Assembly (NCBI RefSeq): GCF_002000245.1
Contig: NZ_MTCM01000006.1
Coordinates: 124,001 to 188,000 of the forward strand
From: Sphingobacterium sp. CZ-UAM
GTDB taxonomy: Bacteria > Bacteroidota > Bacteroidia > Sphingobacteriales > Sphingobacteriaceae
Direction of reading: 5' to 3'
Length of the DNA stretch: 64,000 nucleotides
A program made the translations under genes and the position numbers. The notes beneath the pieces are model-generated. The model did no database searches, was not told where the DNA came from, and saw only the letters and a list, made by a program, of their open reading frames with translations. Shown piece after piece: positions 18,657-26,942 of the stretch (within the stretch, counting starts at the first letter, position 1; each line of letters opens with the position of its first letter).

Positions 18657-19052
18657 ATGAGCACATTACGTAACAAAGTACAATTGATCGGTCATTTAGG
18701 AAATGATCCTATTATCAAAACCACTTCAACGGGGACAAATTACTCTGTATTACGACTTGCTACTAATGATCTTTTCAAAAACAAAGCTGGCGAGTGGGTT
18801 GAAGAGGTACAATGGCATACGCTAGTCGTTTGGGGCAACCAGAACAATACCATTGAAAAGAAATGTAGCCGTGGGACCAAACTAATGGTTGAAGGGAAAC
18901 TGACCTACCGTAATTATGAAAATGCTGAGGGTGCAAAAAGATATATCACAGAGATCAAGGTAGATAGCTTTCTAATTCTATCTGATCAAAACTGCTCCAA
19001 AGAGGATCTTCCAATAAGCCAGGATGAGGAGGAAGATGAGCTACCTTTCTAA
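18657..19052 (+). CDS. ssb: Single-stranded DNA-binding protein
   Basis: The 131-residue protein has an OB-fold core opening with LRNKVQLIGHLGNDP and including WHTLVVWGNQ and KLMVEGKLTYRNYE. It ends in the acidic DELPF tail that recruits replication and repair enzymes. It is shorter than typical housekeeping SSBs because the linker is brief, so it may be a second, accessory SSB. It stands alone, which also differs from SSBs encoded beside rpsF/rpsR. Confidence 0.93.
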   Translation: MSTLRNKVQLIGHLGNDPIIKTTSTGTNYSVLRLATNDLFKNKAGEWVEEVQWHTLVVWGNQNNTIEKKCSRGTKLMVEGKLTYRNYENAEGAKRYITEIKVDSFLILSDQNCSKEDLPISQDEEEDELPF

Positions 19053-19066
19053 TGTACGGTTAAAAA

Positions 19067-19098
19067 GAAAGTAGGACTTTTTAGGTGGTCCTACTTTC
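19067..19098. terminator. Hairpin between ssb and the convergent lipoprotein gene
   Basis: GAAAGTAGGAC pairs perfectly with GTCCTACTTTC. It lies between two convergent genes and can serve both, though neither side has a long T-run. Confidence 0.6.
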
Positions 19099-19116
19099 CG
19101 CTTTATGTCAAAAAAA

Positions 19117-19524
19117 TTATTTTGTTGCACTCGCTGTTAACTCGGCCGTCAACTTTTGCGCGTACTCGGTCCACAGCTTAGCATCTTCCGGAGTCAACTT
19201 AGTGACAGCTGCTGCTGTTTTGGTAGCCCACTCCTGTTGTTTGCTAGCTAACTCTTGTATTTTAGTTGCATCTCCACTTTTAGCAGCAGCAACATACTCA
19301 TTCACATATTTCGTGTAATCTTCAGCCAGCTGTTGCGTCTCTGGGTTGCTAAATTTGGGTACAGCTGTAGTAGTGGTCGTTTCCGTTGTTGTTGTCTGTG
19401 CAACACCACCTTGAGTGTCAACCGTAGTGGTTGTATCTTTAGTTTCTACTTTTTTGCTGTCTGTGTTATTACAAGATGCAAAGAAAAGTGCAGCAATTGC
19501 TACAGGTAATATCATTTTTTTCAT
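19117..19524 (-). CDS. Small lipoprotein with Thr-rich linker
   Basis: The 135-residue protein has a lipoprotein signal ending FFASC at residue 18. A threonine- and valine-rich linker (about residues 30-53) and a helical, alanine/lysine-rich C-terminal part follow. It should sit tethered to an envelope membrane with the helical domain extended. No enzymatic motif is visible. The next minus-strand gene upstream (19751) is also a small lipoprotein, but 226 bases separate them. Confidence 0.8.
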   Translation of the reverse strand: MKKMILPVAIAALFFASCNNTDSKKVETKDTTTTVDTQGGVAQTTTTETTTTTAVPKFSNPETQQLAEDYTKYVNEYVAAAKSGDATKIQELASKQQEWATKTAAAVTKLTPEDAKLWTEYAQKLTAELTASATK

Positions 19525-19750
19525 GAAACAAATAAGTTTATAATAAATTAAAGTTATTTACCAACTTAAAATTGGATTATTTTATTTTACAATCCAAATA
19601 TATCTATTCATAAAAACAAATAATTGTTAAAAAATCGCATTTATCTTCTTTTTATACATATACCAAGGACTAGAATAGCCTTCCAATTGTAACAAAAACA
19701 GGGCTTGAGTCAAGAGTCATTGACAATAAATAAGATAACAATAATCAGAC

Positions 19751-20212
19751 CTATTCGGCTGTTCCCATTTTCGACTGTCTCCAGTCCTCCAATGGAAGAT
19801 ATTCTCCCGAAACGATGTCCAAGATCTGGATATTCTTACAGTCACTCTTGTCCAAATAGAAATGATAATAGGGTTCAAATCTTTCTTCACTATTATATCC
19901 TGCGGTAAGGGAATACAACTCCTTTCCATCCTGTTTCAAGCTATCGATCATAAACGAGATATTGGCTTTGTGATCAGTCAAGCTATCCAAATTTCTTTTG
20001 CTTTTCTCAACCTCTTTCAGCGCCAAGATTAATTTCATCGCCTTTTCTGTTGAACAACCAGTTTTCTCGCCCATTTTAGCTGAATTTTTAATTTTCTCTA
20101 CAGCTGGTTTTTGAGGTATTTGGTCACTTTTCGCTTTATTAGACTCATTGTTTTGACAGCTGATAAAAACAAAGAATGATATCAAAAGGACAAATAAGAT
20201 CTGTTTTTTCAT
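19751..20212 (-). CDS. Small lipoprotein of unknown function
   Basis: The 153-residue protein has a lipobox ending FISC at residue 19, then a low-complexity polar linker. The domain of about 100 residues that follows contains two cysteines (GCSTEKAMKLI and DKSDCKNIQIL). These could form a disulphide in the periplasm. No family was recognised. Three GAGCTC-centred palindromes lie in its upstream region. Confidence 0.7.
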   Translation of the reverse strand: MKKQILFVLLISFFVFISCQNNESNKAKSDQIPQKPAVEKIKNSAKMGEKTGCSTEKAMKLILALKEVEKSKRNLDSLTDHKANISFMIDSLKQDGKELYSLTAGYNSEERFEPYYHFYLDKSDCKNIQILDIVSGEYLPLEDWRQSKMGTAE

Positions 20213-20287
20213 TTGTATAAGCTATTTGTTCGTCAATTATTTTTAGATTAACGTGTTATTCTTAAGTATTTATTTTCAATGGCATTC

Positions 20288-20400
20288 ATGAGCTCGTTTA
20301 CTCATTAAATTGGTATTTTTGAGCTCAATCATTCGGTTCTTCGGTTCACGCTGCCTTTGGTGGTATACCTGTTGACCCCATCGGTTTAAATGAGCTCGTG
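20288..20400. repeat. Three GAGCTC-centred palindromes
   Basis: ATGAGCTCGT at 20288-20297, TTGAGCTCAA at 20319-20328 and ATGAGCTCGT at 20390-20399 share a GAGCTC core in 113 bases upstream of a leftward lipoprotein gene. They could be a repeated regulatory site, but spacing is irregular. Confidence 0.3.
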
Positions 20401-20425
20401 TTTGGTTCCGAACACCAATGCTAAC

Positions 20426-21085
20426 CTATATTCTTTCAAATTTACCATACAATTTCCAGAAGTTTCCCTTCTCGGCCAATACAAAGTCTACTTTTTTCCA
20501 AGCGTTTAACACCAGGCTTATTTCTGTTTCTACCATCGTATATTTTCCAATAAAGAACTCCTCCACAGAAAAACACAGACCAAAGGCATTATTTAGTGTA
20601 TGTAAGCTTTCAATATCAATTTCTTCAAAAAATAGAATCGACTGTGCTGTTACAGCAAAATCACCAGGTACTGGTATAGCATTCATATACTCTATCGCAA
20701 TAAAACGATTGCGGCTCTGTAGGGGGAATTCAATCACCGGAAGCTCATTCAATTTTGACACATAGGTACAGGCATCTAACAATACTTCCCTTTCCAACAG
20801 CGGAACCTGCGACAGTCGTTTGCCACCTAATGTAGGAGTATCGGGTTGAAAATAATCGTTAAAATTAAGGATCTCATTAACGGATAGATTTTTTTCAATC
20901 AGATGCTGCACAGGAATGCCAAAATAATTTGCAATTTTTAAGACAATCTCGATTTTTGGTTCCGCACGCATCTCTTCGTAAGATGAAATATTACCCCTAG
21001 TGAGATTAAAAACATCTCCAAAAGCCTGTTGACTCAATCCTTTCACCTTTCTCAGCTTCTTAATATTATTCCCGACGTTACTCAT
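20426..21085 (-). CDS. XRE-family regulator, divergent to the PspA/flotillin operon
   Basis: The 219-residue protein has an N-terminal XRE helix-turn-helix (residues 6-60, LRKVKGLSQQAFGDVFNLTRGNISSYE). Its C-terminal half, of about 130 residues, is arranged like the sensor half of LexA/S24-type repressors (FAVTAQSILFFEE). The Ser/Lys self-cleavage pair is not evident, so it may sense something else. It starts 92 bases from the YbjN-like gene and is read away from it, with two inverted repeats in the shared spacer. It is therefore the prime candidate to control the operon and itself. Confidence 0.85.
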   Translation of the reverse strand: MSNVGNNIKKLRKVKGLSQQAFGDVFNLTRGNISSYEEMRAEPKIEIVLKIANYFGIPVQHLIEKNLSVNEILNFNDYFQPDTPTLGGKRLSQVPLLEREVLLDACTYVSKLNELPVIEFPLQSRNRFIAIEYMNAIPVPGDFAVTAQSILFFEEIDIESLHTLNNAFGLCFSVEEFFIGKYTMVETEISLVLNAWKKVDFVLAEKGNFWKLYGKFERI

Positions 21086-21108
21086 TTTAAAAAAAAATTA
21101 ATTTTTTC

Positions 21109-21127
21109 TTGCAAAATATTTTTGCAA
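21109..21127. promoter_or_regulatory. Operator candidate O1 (TTGCAAAA-TAT-TTTTGCAA)
   Basis: A perfect 8-bp inverted repeat with a 3-base spacer lies in the 91-base gap between the XRE regulator and the operon it faces. This is the size and symmetry expected of a dimeric HTH regulator site. Its left half overlaps a TTG that could be the -33 element of the rightward promoter, whose -7 box would be TATCTTTA at 21133-21140. Confidence 0.6.
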
Positions 21128-21139
21128 TTCATTATCTTT

Positions 21140-21158
21140 ATGCAAAGAATATGTGCAA
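21140..21158. promoter_or_regulatory. Operator candidate O2 (ATGCAAAG-AAT-ATGTGCAA)
   Basis: A degenerate copy of O1 with the same 8-3-8 layout, matching the O1 half-sites at 6 of 8 positions each. Its centre is 31 bp from that of O1, about three helical turns, which would place two bound dimers on one face of the DNA. It lies just downstream of the proposed -7 box and could block transcription when occupied. Confidence 0.5.
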
Positions 21159-21176
21159 TATATAAAAAACTTGATT

Positions 21177-21566
21177 ATGTACTTCTCAAAAATTGAAAAT
21201 TATATCGCCAATATCGGTTATAACATCACCCATAAGGATCAAAAAGAAGGTGTTTTTGTTATCGAAAACGAAGATGATGGTATTCGCAATCTCATTGTGG
21301 GCATTGCGCAGCCGATCATAATTTTCGAGCAGTACCTGTTTACCATAAGCAATGAAAACATGGACATGTTCAAATCGTTGCTGATCAAAAATAGAGATAT
21401 CATCCATGGTGGTTTTGCCTTGACAGAGGATGGCAAAAAGGTCATATTTCGATATACCATGCAAATACATAATCTTGATCAAAATGAATTTGATGCAGCC
21501 ATCAATTCACTGAGCCTTTTGATCAGCGAATATTATAATCAGTTAATTAGTTTTTCAAAATTATAG
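21177..21566 (+). CDS. YbjN-like / secretion-chaperone-fold protein
   Basis: The 129-residue soluble protein starts at the ATG at 21177 (MYFSKIENYIANIGY). An in-frame Met at 21153 lies inside the control region. Length and pattern (two hydrophobic strands, then a helix with NENMDMFKSLLIKNRDIIHGGF, a further strand pair and a C-terminal helix) match the YbjN/type III secretion chaperone-like fold. Such proteins are often found next to PspA genes and may regulate or chaperone a partner. It is the first gene of the seven-gene run and ends 4 bases before PspA. Confidence 0.7.
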   Translation: MYFSKIENYIANIGYNITHKDQKEGVFVIENEDDGIRNLIVGIAQPIIIFEQYLFTISNENMDMFKSLLIKNRDIIHGGFALTEDGKKVIFRYTMQIHNLDQNEFDAAINSLSLLISEYYNQLISFSKL

Positions 21567-21570
21567 AATA

Positions 21571-22278
21571 ATGAATATTTTTAAGAGAATTTTCAGAATC
21601 GGTCAAGCAGAAATCCACGCTGTAGTGGACAAAATGGAAGACCCCATCAAAATGACGGAACAAGGGATCCGTGAGATGAAAGAAGACCTGGAGCAATCGC
21701 TAGAAGCATATGCAAAAGTAAAGGCCTTAGCCATACGTACGCAGAATAACTGTGAAAAGAAAAAAGAAGAGGCCAATGAATTTGAAAACAAAGCTATTTT
21801 ATTATTGCAAAAGGCTCAAAAAGGTGAACTTTCTCCTGAAAAAGCAGAGAGCTTAGCCAAAGAGGCCTTACTACTGAAAAAACAATTGTTGATCGAAGCC
21901 ACTGAGCTGGAAAAACAGGCGACAATTCATCAAAACTCTGCAGAAGAGTTGCATAAAAATGTGGATATACTTAAATTCAATATATCTAAATGGGAAAGTG
22001 AATTATCAACCTTAAAAGCAAGAGTTAAAGTATCGAATGCGGCTAAAATGGTCAACCGGCAACTAGCCAATATAGACTCTAACAGCACCATTTCCATGCT
22101 GGAGCGCATGAAAGAAAAAGTCGAAGAGGACGAGGCTCTGGCCAAAGCTTATGGTGAGATCGCAATGGGCAACAAAAGTAAGGTAGATGAAATCAATGAA
22201 TCCATTGGTGGTTCAGACTCCGTCAACAATGAACTGGAAGAATTAAAACGAAAATCAAATGGCGATGCGGAGATTTGA
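21571..22278 (+). CDS. PspA/IM30 (phage-shock) family membrane-binding protein
   Basis: The 235-residue, highly charged, almost entirely coiled-coil protein is typical of PspA/Vipp1/IM30. These form ESCRT-III-like rods or rings on the inner face of the cytoplasmic membrane and protect it under stress. It opens with MNIFKRIFRIGQAEIHAVVDKMEDP, whose amphipathic helix and DPIKM segment are characteristic. Its neighbours are a YbjN-like protein, an OB-fold membrane protein and a flotillin, all repeated partners of PspA in other bacteria. There is no PspBC-type signalling pair nearby. Confidence 0.9.
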   Translation: MNIFKRIFRIGQAEIHAVVDKMEDPIKMTEQGIREMKEDLEQSLEAYAKVKALAIRTQNNCEKKKEEANEFENKAILLLQKAQKGELSPEKAESLAKEALLLKKQLLIEATELEKQATIHQNSAEELHKNVDILKFNISKWESELSTLKARVKVSNAAKMVNRQLANIDSNSTISMLERMKEKVEEDEALAKAYGEIAMGNKSKVDEINESIGGSDSVNNELEELKRKSNGDAEI

Positions 22279-22459
22279 GTATAAAACGATCAAGATCGAA
22301 CCTAGTGGTTTCTGGGGAACCAAATTGGATCCGGAGAAAATCGACGAGATCCTGAATGATCTAGGTAATCAGGGCTGGGAATTGGTCACCATGCAAGATC
22401 TTGAGGTCAATGGTCATTCTTGGTCCTTTCATTACACCTTCAAAAGAGAAAAAATTTAA
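22259..22459 (+). CDS. DUF4177 family small protein
   Basis: The 66-residue protein contains the DUF4177 signature: FEYKTIKIEP near the start and LNDLGNQGWELVTMQ, ending in a short strand (WSFHYTFKREKI). It overlaps the 3' end of the PspA gene by 20 bases in another frame, so the two are translationally coupled. The function of the family is unknown. Start may be the Met at 22259 or the second at 22265. Confidence 0.8.
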   Translation: MAMRRFEYKTIKIEPSGFWGTKLDPEKIDEILNDLGNQGWELVTMQDLEVNGHSWSFHYTFKREKI

Positions 22460-22468
22460 AAAAATACG

Positions 22469-23191
22469 ATGACAGAATTAATCAATATCTTGTTCAACCC
22501 ATTGTCAAATGGCATCATGACGGTTCTGACAGGCCTGTCTGTAGTGTATTGGTTATTTATGTTCCTCATGGGGGATGGTGTGCATCTATTTGATGCGGAT
22601 GCAGATGTGGATTTACACCCTACCCCCGATGTGAGCGACGTAGATGGTTCACATGATATTGATGCCGGGGCTTCGGATCATCCGCATCACCATACAGACT
22701 CTGACGCACCCAGCGAGCCGGGCTTTTTTGCCAAAGCAATGGATTATATCAATGTCGGCAAAGTGCCGATTATGCTTATTGTGGCCATGTTTAAGTTCAT
22801 TGGCTGGGTGATTACTATTGTATCCTCGTTGTATATCGATGTCGCATCCTGGGGAATAAAGTCGGTATTGATCCTGATCCCTGTTTTTATCGTTACTTTT
22901 TTCTTAATGCATTTCCTGACCAAACCTTTAGCGAGAATGTTCAAAAATATTGGCTACAATGGCGAAGAAAGCCATGACTTCCTGGGTCGCATGGGTAAAA
23001 TGCGGGCAAGCATTGAAGGTACAAAAATAGGTTCTGCTGAATTTATCATCCAACAAGACCCGATCCGTCTCAATGTCGTGAGCCATAACGGTGAAAAGAT
23101 CGGCTACGGAGATGATGTCATTATCGTGGACGAATCCAAGGACAAAAAATATTATTATGTCACCAAGGAAATCACCATAGACAATATTTAA
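22469..23191 (+). CDS. YqiJ-like inner-membrane OB-fold protein
   Basis: The 240-residue protein has a membrane segment near residues 14-34. A polar loop very rich in Asp and His (about residues 42-80, with DADADVD, HPHHHTDSD) follows. Two more membrane segments lie near 95-118 and 128-150, and the soluble C-terminal OB-fold resembles NfeD (about 160-240, LGRMGKMRAS, PIRLNVVSHNG). YqiJ/NfeD proteins pair with flotillins and are encoded next to them, as here. The acidic/His loop could bind divalent metal, but that is inference. Confidence 0.8.
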   Translation: MTELINILFNPLSNGIMTVLTGLSVVYWLFMFLMGDGVHLFDADADVDLHPTPDVSDVDGSHDIDAGASDHPHHHTDSDAPSEPGFFAKAMDYINVGKVPIMLIVAMFKFIGWVITIVSSLYIDVASWGIKSVLILIPVFIVTFFLMHFLTKPLARMFKNIGYNGEESHDFLGRMGKMRASIEGTKIGSAEFIIQQDPIRLNVVSHNGEKIGYGDDVIIVDESKDKKYYYVTKEITIDNI

Positions 23192-23292
23192 AATGGATGA
23201 TTAAAACAGAACCGCCTTGCCAGCTATAAGCTTGCACGGCAAAATCTAAATACGCATATCTAACTACTAAAATCTAAATAAATACTAATCAT

Positions 23293-25407
23293 ATGCTATA
23301 TCAACCTCTTTTATTCTTAAGCGGCTTAAACGGAATTATATTGCTAATTGTCGGTTTAGCTGTCTTTCTAATTTTTGCATTCTTTGTTGTACTGAGTGCA
23401 TTCTATAAAAAAATCCCGCAGGGAAAGGCGATTGTACGGACAGGTGTCGGAGGGACAAAAGTTGCCTTTAACAAGGGTATGTATGTCGTCCCGGTTTTCC
23501 ACAAGATGGAGATCATGGACATTTCCATCAAAAAAATTGAGATTGCCCGTATGCAAGGGGAAGGACTGATCTGTAAAGACAATATCCGCGCTGATATCAA
23601 GGTAGCCTTCTTTGTCCGTGTCAACAAAAATGTGGACGATGTGATCAACGTTGCCCAGAACCTAGGCTGTGACCGTGCCAGCGAACCTGAAACGTTAAAG
23701 AGCATCTTTGAATCCAAATTTTCTGAAGCACTCAAGACTGTAGGTAAGAAATTTGACTTCATCGAATTGTATGAAGCCCGGCGTGAGTTTCGCGATGAGA
23801 TCCTCGACATCATCGGTACAGACCTAAACGGTTATATCCTTGATGACTGTGCTATAGACTATCTGGAGCAGACAGATATCGAACATTTGAATCCCAGCAA
23901 TATCCTGGATAGTGAAGGTATCAAGAAGATCACTGAGCTGACAGCAAAACAAAATATCAATGCTAACTTCATCCGTCGTGACGAAGAAAAATTGATCAAA
24001 AAACAAAACGTCGAAGCACGTGAGGCAATCTTAGAACTGGATCGTCAACTTGCCGAAAAAGAAGAAAAACAAAAACGCGAAATCGACAATATCAGGGCCC
24101 GTGAGGAAGCAGAGATAGCAAAGGTACGTGAAGAAGAGCGTTTGAAATATGAGAGTGTCCGCATCTCGACCGAAGAGCAGCTGGCTGTACAGGAAGAAAA
24201 CAAGCTACGTCAGATCATCATTGCTGAGAAAAACAAACAACGTACTGATGCTGTCGAAGCAGAACGTGTGGAAAAAGACCGCGCGCTGGAACAAACCGAA
24301 CGTGAACGTATAGTCACTTTAGCTCAGATCGACAAAGAACGTTCGATTGAGACCGAAAAGAAAAGTATCCAAGGTGTGATCAAAGAACGCGTCCAATTGG
24401 AAAAAGGCGTTATCGAAGAACAACAAGGAGTCAAAGACATTGAAGTATTCCGTGAAGTAGAACGGAAGAAACAAGCAGGTGTTATTGCGGCATCACAAGA
24501 GGCCGAAGAAAAATTAATTTCTACGGTAAAAGCGGCTGAAGCAGCGAAAATTGCAGCAGAACAGGAAGCTGAGAAAAAAGTAATAGACGCCGAAGCAGCG
24601 CGTAAAATCGCTGAAAAACGTGCTCAGGAATTATTAATAGACGCCGAAGCGAAAAAAGAAGCATCACTCAAAGAGGCTGAGAGCCGTAAGATCATCGCAG
24701 AAGCTCAAGCGAAAGAAGAAGCCGCAATAGGTTTGTCGGAAGCCGAAGTAATGGTTGCAAAAGCCGAAGCCGAAGAAAAGCAAGGTACTGTACAGGCCAC
24801 TGTGATCGAGAAAAAAGCCGAAGCCATGCGCAAAGAAGGTTTAGCACAGGCGGAAGTTGTTCGTGAAAAAGCACTTGCCGAAGCGAAAGGTATCGAAGAG
24901 AAAGCCGAAGCCATGAAAAAACTGGATGGTGTGGGCAAAGACCACGAAGAGTTCAAATTACAGTTACAGAAAGAACGTGACATCGAACTTGCCCAGATCA
25001 ACATCCAAAAAGATATTGCGCAAGCACAGGCTGGTGTATTGTCCGAAGCGCTTAAAACAGCGAAGATTGACATCGTCGGCGGTGAAACCATGTTCTTCGA
25101 AAACATTGTACGTCAGGTGTCCAATTCCAAAGGTTTTGATCATCTGATCGATAACTCCAAACATGCAACTGATATCAAGAATTCATTGTTGGGCCCGGAC
25201 GGGAAAGGTGATCTTGCGGAAAAAGTACGTGGATTAGCAGATAAATATGGCATCTCATCCAATGATATCAAGAACTTAACAGTTTCTGCGGCGTTGATCA
25301 AATTGCAACAAGCAGCTACCGATGCTGAGAACGGTGAAGATGCAGGTTTTATCAATTCCCTATTTGGATTGGCAAAAAACTTAGGCATTTCCAATAAAAA
25401 GCTGTAA
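23293..25407 (+). CDS. Flotillin-like (YqiK) SPFH/band 7 protein
   Basis: The 704-residue protein has an N-terminal membrane segment (about residues 10-35) and an SPFH/band 7 domain (IPQGKAIVRTGVGGTKVAFNKG, then VFHKMEIMDIS). A very long Ala/Glu/Lys coiled coil (about residues 240-600) precedes a conserved C-terminal region. Flotillins form large cage-like or ring assemblies on the membrane, scaffolding lipid domains. It lies about 100 bases after the YqiJ-like gene. It is the scaffold candidate of the operon. Confidence 0.92.
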   Translation: MLYQPLLFLSGLNGIILLIVGLAVFLIFAFFVVLSAFYKKIPQGKAIVRTGVGGTKVAFNKGMYVVPVFHKMEIMDISIKKIEIARMQGEGLICKDNIRADIKVAFFVRVNKNVDDVINVAQNLGCDRASEPETLKSIFESKFSEALKTVGKKFDFIELYEARREFRDEILDIIGTDLNGYILDDCAIDYLEQTDIEHLNPSNILDSEGIKKITELTAKQNINANFIRRDEEKLIKKQNVEAREAILELDRQLAEKEEKQKREIDNIRAREEAEIAKVREEERLKYESVRISTEEQLAVQEENKLRQIIIAEKNKQRTDAVEAERVEKDRALEQTERERIVTLAQIDKERSIETEKKSIQGVIKERVQLEKGVIEEQQGVKDIEVFREVERKKQAGVIAASQEAEEKLISTVKAAEAAKIAAEQEAEKKVIDAEAARKIAEKRAQELLIDAEAKKEASLKEAESRKIIAEAQAKEEAAIGLSEAEVMVAKAEAEEKQGTVQATVIEKKAEAMRKEGLAQAEVVREKALAEAKGIEEKAEAMKKLDGVGKDHEEFKLQLQKERDIELAQINIQKDIAQAQAGVLSEALKTAKIDIVGGETMFFENIVRQVSNSKGFDHLIDNSKHATDIKNSLLGPDGKGDLAEKVRGLADKYGISSNDIKNLTVSAALIKLQQAATDAENGEDAGFINSLFGLAKNLGISNKKL

Positions 25408-25418
25408 CCACATATATC

Positions 25419-25462
25419 ATCTTGAGCCTTGTAAAGTATCAAATCTTTAACAGGCTCAAGAT
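25419..25462 (+). other. Long hairpin between flotillin and hydrolase genes
   Basis: ATCTTGAGCCTTGTAAAG can pair with CTTTAACAGGCTCAAGAT almost completely over 18 bases. It follows the flotillin stop by 11 bases and lacks a T-run, so it is more likely an mRNA-stability or partial-attenuation element inside the operon than a full terminator. Confidence 0.55.
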
Positions 25463-25488
25463 AATATTCTAAAAACCAAAGCAATCAC

Positions 25489-26922
25489 ATGATACGTTTT
25501 ATCATTTTTCCTGCTTTCCTGTGCTTAAACATCCTGTCTCTAACGGCCCAGACTGTTCAGCAACGATTGGATTCACTATTCCAATTCCTAAATACGGACA
25601 GTGAATTGAGTGGAGCATTTTTGGTAGTCGACAGTGGTAAAGTTATTTTTGAAAAATATCTGGGGTTTGAAAACTCAGAGAAAACAAATAAGATAACGAG
25701 TAACAGTCGTTTTGAACTCGCCTCAGTCAGCAAGCAGTTTACTGCTATGGCCATTATGCAGCTGGAAGCACAGCGCAAGCTCTCTTATGAGGATGATATT
25801 AGCAAATATTTCCCGCATATAAAATTCAGAAATGTCCGTATCAAGCATTTGCTGCGCAACACTTCCGGAATACCCGAGTTCTTGGCATGGGCCCCACAAT
25901 GGATTGACCGAAAAAAAATAAATACAAACCAAGATTTCCTAAAAGTAATTGAAACAAAGATTGACAGTACCTTATTTAAACCGGGTAATCAATATGCTTA
26001 TTCCAATACAAACTACTTGCTTTTGGCCTTAATTGTAGAAAAAGTATCTGGACAATCTTTTGCCACCTATATGCAGCAGTATATATTCAAACCTGCAGGA
26101 ATGGAAAACACAGCTGTATTTTCGGCACGATCACCCAATGCCAACCTAAAAAACTATGCTAAAGGAATGGCCTATGATGCGAAGACCAAGCGTTTCAAAA
26201 ATGTTGATGACTTTCCTGCATTTAGCTATTTAACCTATTTTGATGGCGGAAGTGGCCCCTATGGAATAAGTAGTACGGCTCAAGATTTATTTAAATGGAA
26301 TCAGGCTATTCAAAACAATACGCTATTGACGCGTCAAAATTTTATGAAAGCCATCACTGTCGACACACTCAATAATGGCAATTCAATTAAAATGGCAGGT
26401 TTGTATTATGGTTTTGGCTGGCTCTTTACTGACAGTACCAACAGCGAAAGCAAGATGCATTTTCACACAGGAGGATATCCAGGCTATAAAACGATCAACA
26501 TTCGAGATTTTAAAGAACAAAAATATTTCATCGCCTTAATGAACAAATGGAATACGATTGATGTATATCCATTGACATCCGCTGTTAATGCAATTCTTCA
26601 AAAAAGAAAGACTCCAGTTATTGAACGTGAAAAACTTACAGGTGCAATTGTACTGATGGAGTTTCAGATCAAACAGCTCCTGGGAACATATGAATATACG
26701 AAACAACCTGAATTGAAATTCAAAATTACCGCGGATGATGATGGTAATCTATTTGCCCAATTATCGGGGCAATCAGCTATTGAGGTCTATCCCAGGAATG
26801 ATTTAGAGTTATTTTATACGGCTGTACAAGCCGAGCTGAAATTCAGCAAAGAAAATGATCAGATCACAGCACTGACACTGTATCAAAATGGTCAGGAATT
26901 AAAATTCAATAAAGTTAAATAA
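25489..26922 (+). CDS. Beta-lactamase-fold serine hydrolase inside the PspA/flotillin operon
   Basis: The 477-residue exported protein has a signal peptide (MIRFIIFPAFLCLNILSLTAQ). The three hallmark motifs are SVSK at residues 79-82, YSN at 171-173 and HTGG before YPGYK. An extra C-terminal beta-domain follows the catalytic part. It belongs with class C beta-lactamases, DD-peptidases and esterases, so activity is not predicted. It sits between the flotillin and the giant ATPase genes, 20 bases before the latter, and appears to be an operon member with an envelope role. A paralogue is at 1-1130. Confidence 0.88.
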   Translation: MIRFIIFPAFLCLNILSLTAQTVQQRLDSLFQFLNTDSELSGAFLVVDSGKVIFEKYLGFENSEKTNKITSNSRFELASVSKQFTAMAIMQLEAQRKLSYEDDISKYFPHIKFRNVRIKHLLRNTSGIPEFLAWAPQWIDRKKINTNQDFLKVIETKIDSTLFKPGNQYAYSNTNYLLLALIVEKVSGQSFATYMQQYIFKPAGMENTAVFSARSPNANLKNYAKGMAYDAKTKRFKNVDDFPAFSYLTYFDGGSGPYGISSTAQDLFKWNQAIQNNTLLTRQNFMKAITVDTLNNGNSIKMAGLYYGFGWLFTDSTNSESKMHFHTGGYPGYKTINIRDFKEQKYFIALMNKWNTIDVYPLTSAVNAILQKRKTPVIEREKLTGAIVLMEFQIKQLLGTYEYTKQPELKFKITADDDGNLFAQLSGQSAIEVYPRNDLELFYTAVQAELKFSKENDQITALTLYQNGQELKFNKVK

Positions 26923-26942
26923 GTCAAGAACTAGCGGAACTT

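Noticed and set aside
20426..21085. S24/LexA peptidase domain in the XRE regulator
   Set aside because: The C-terminal half is arranged in a similar way, but the required catalytic Ser and Lys are not visible, so self-cleavage is not claimed.
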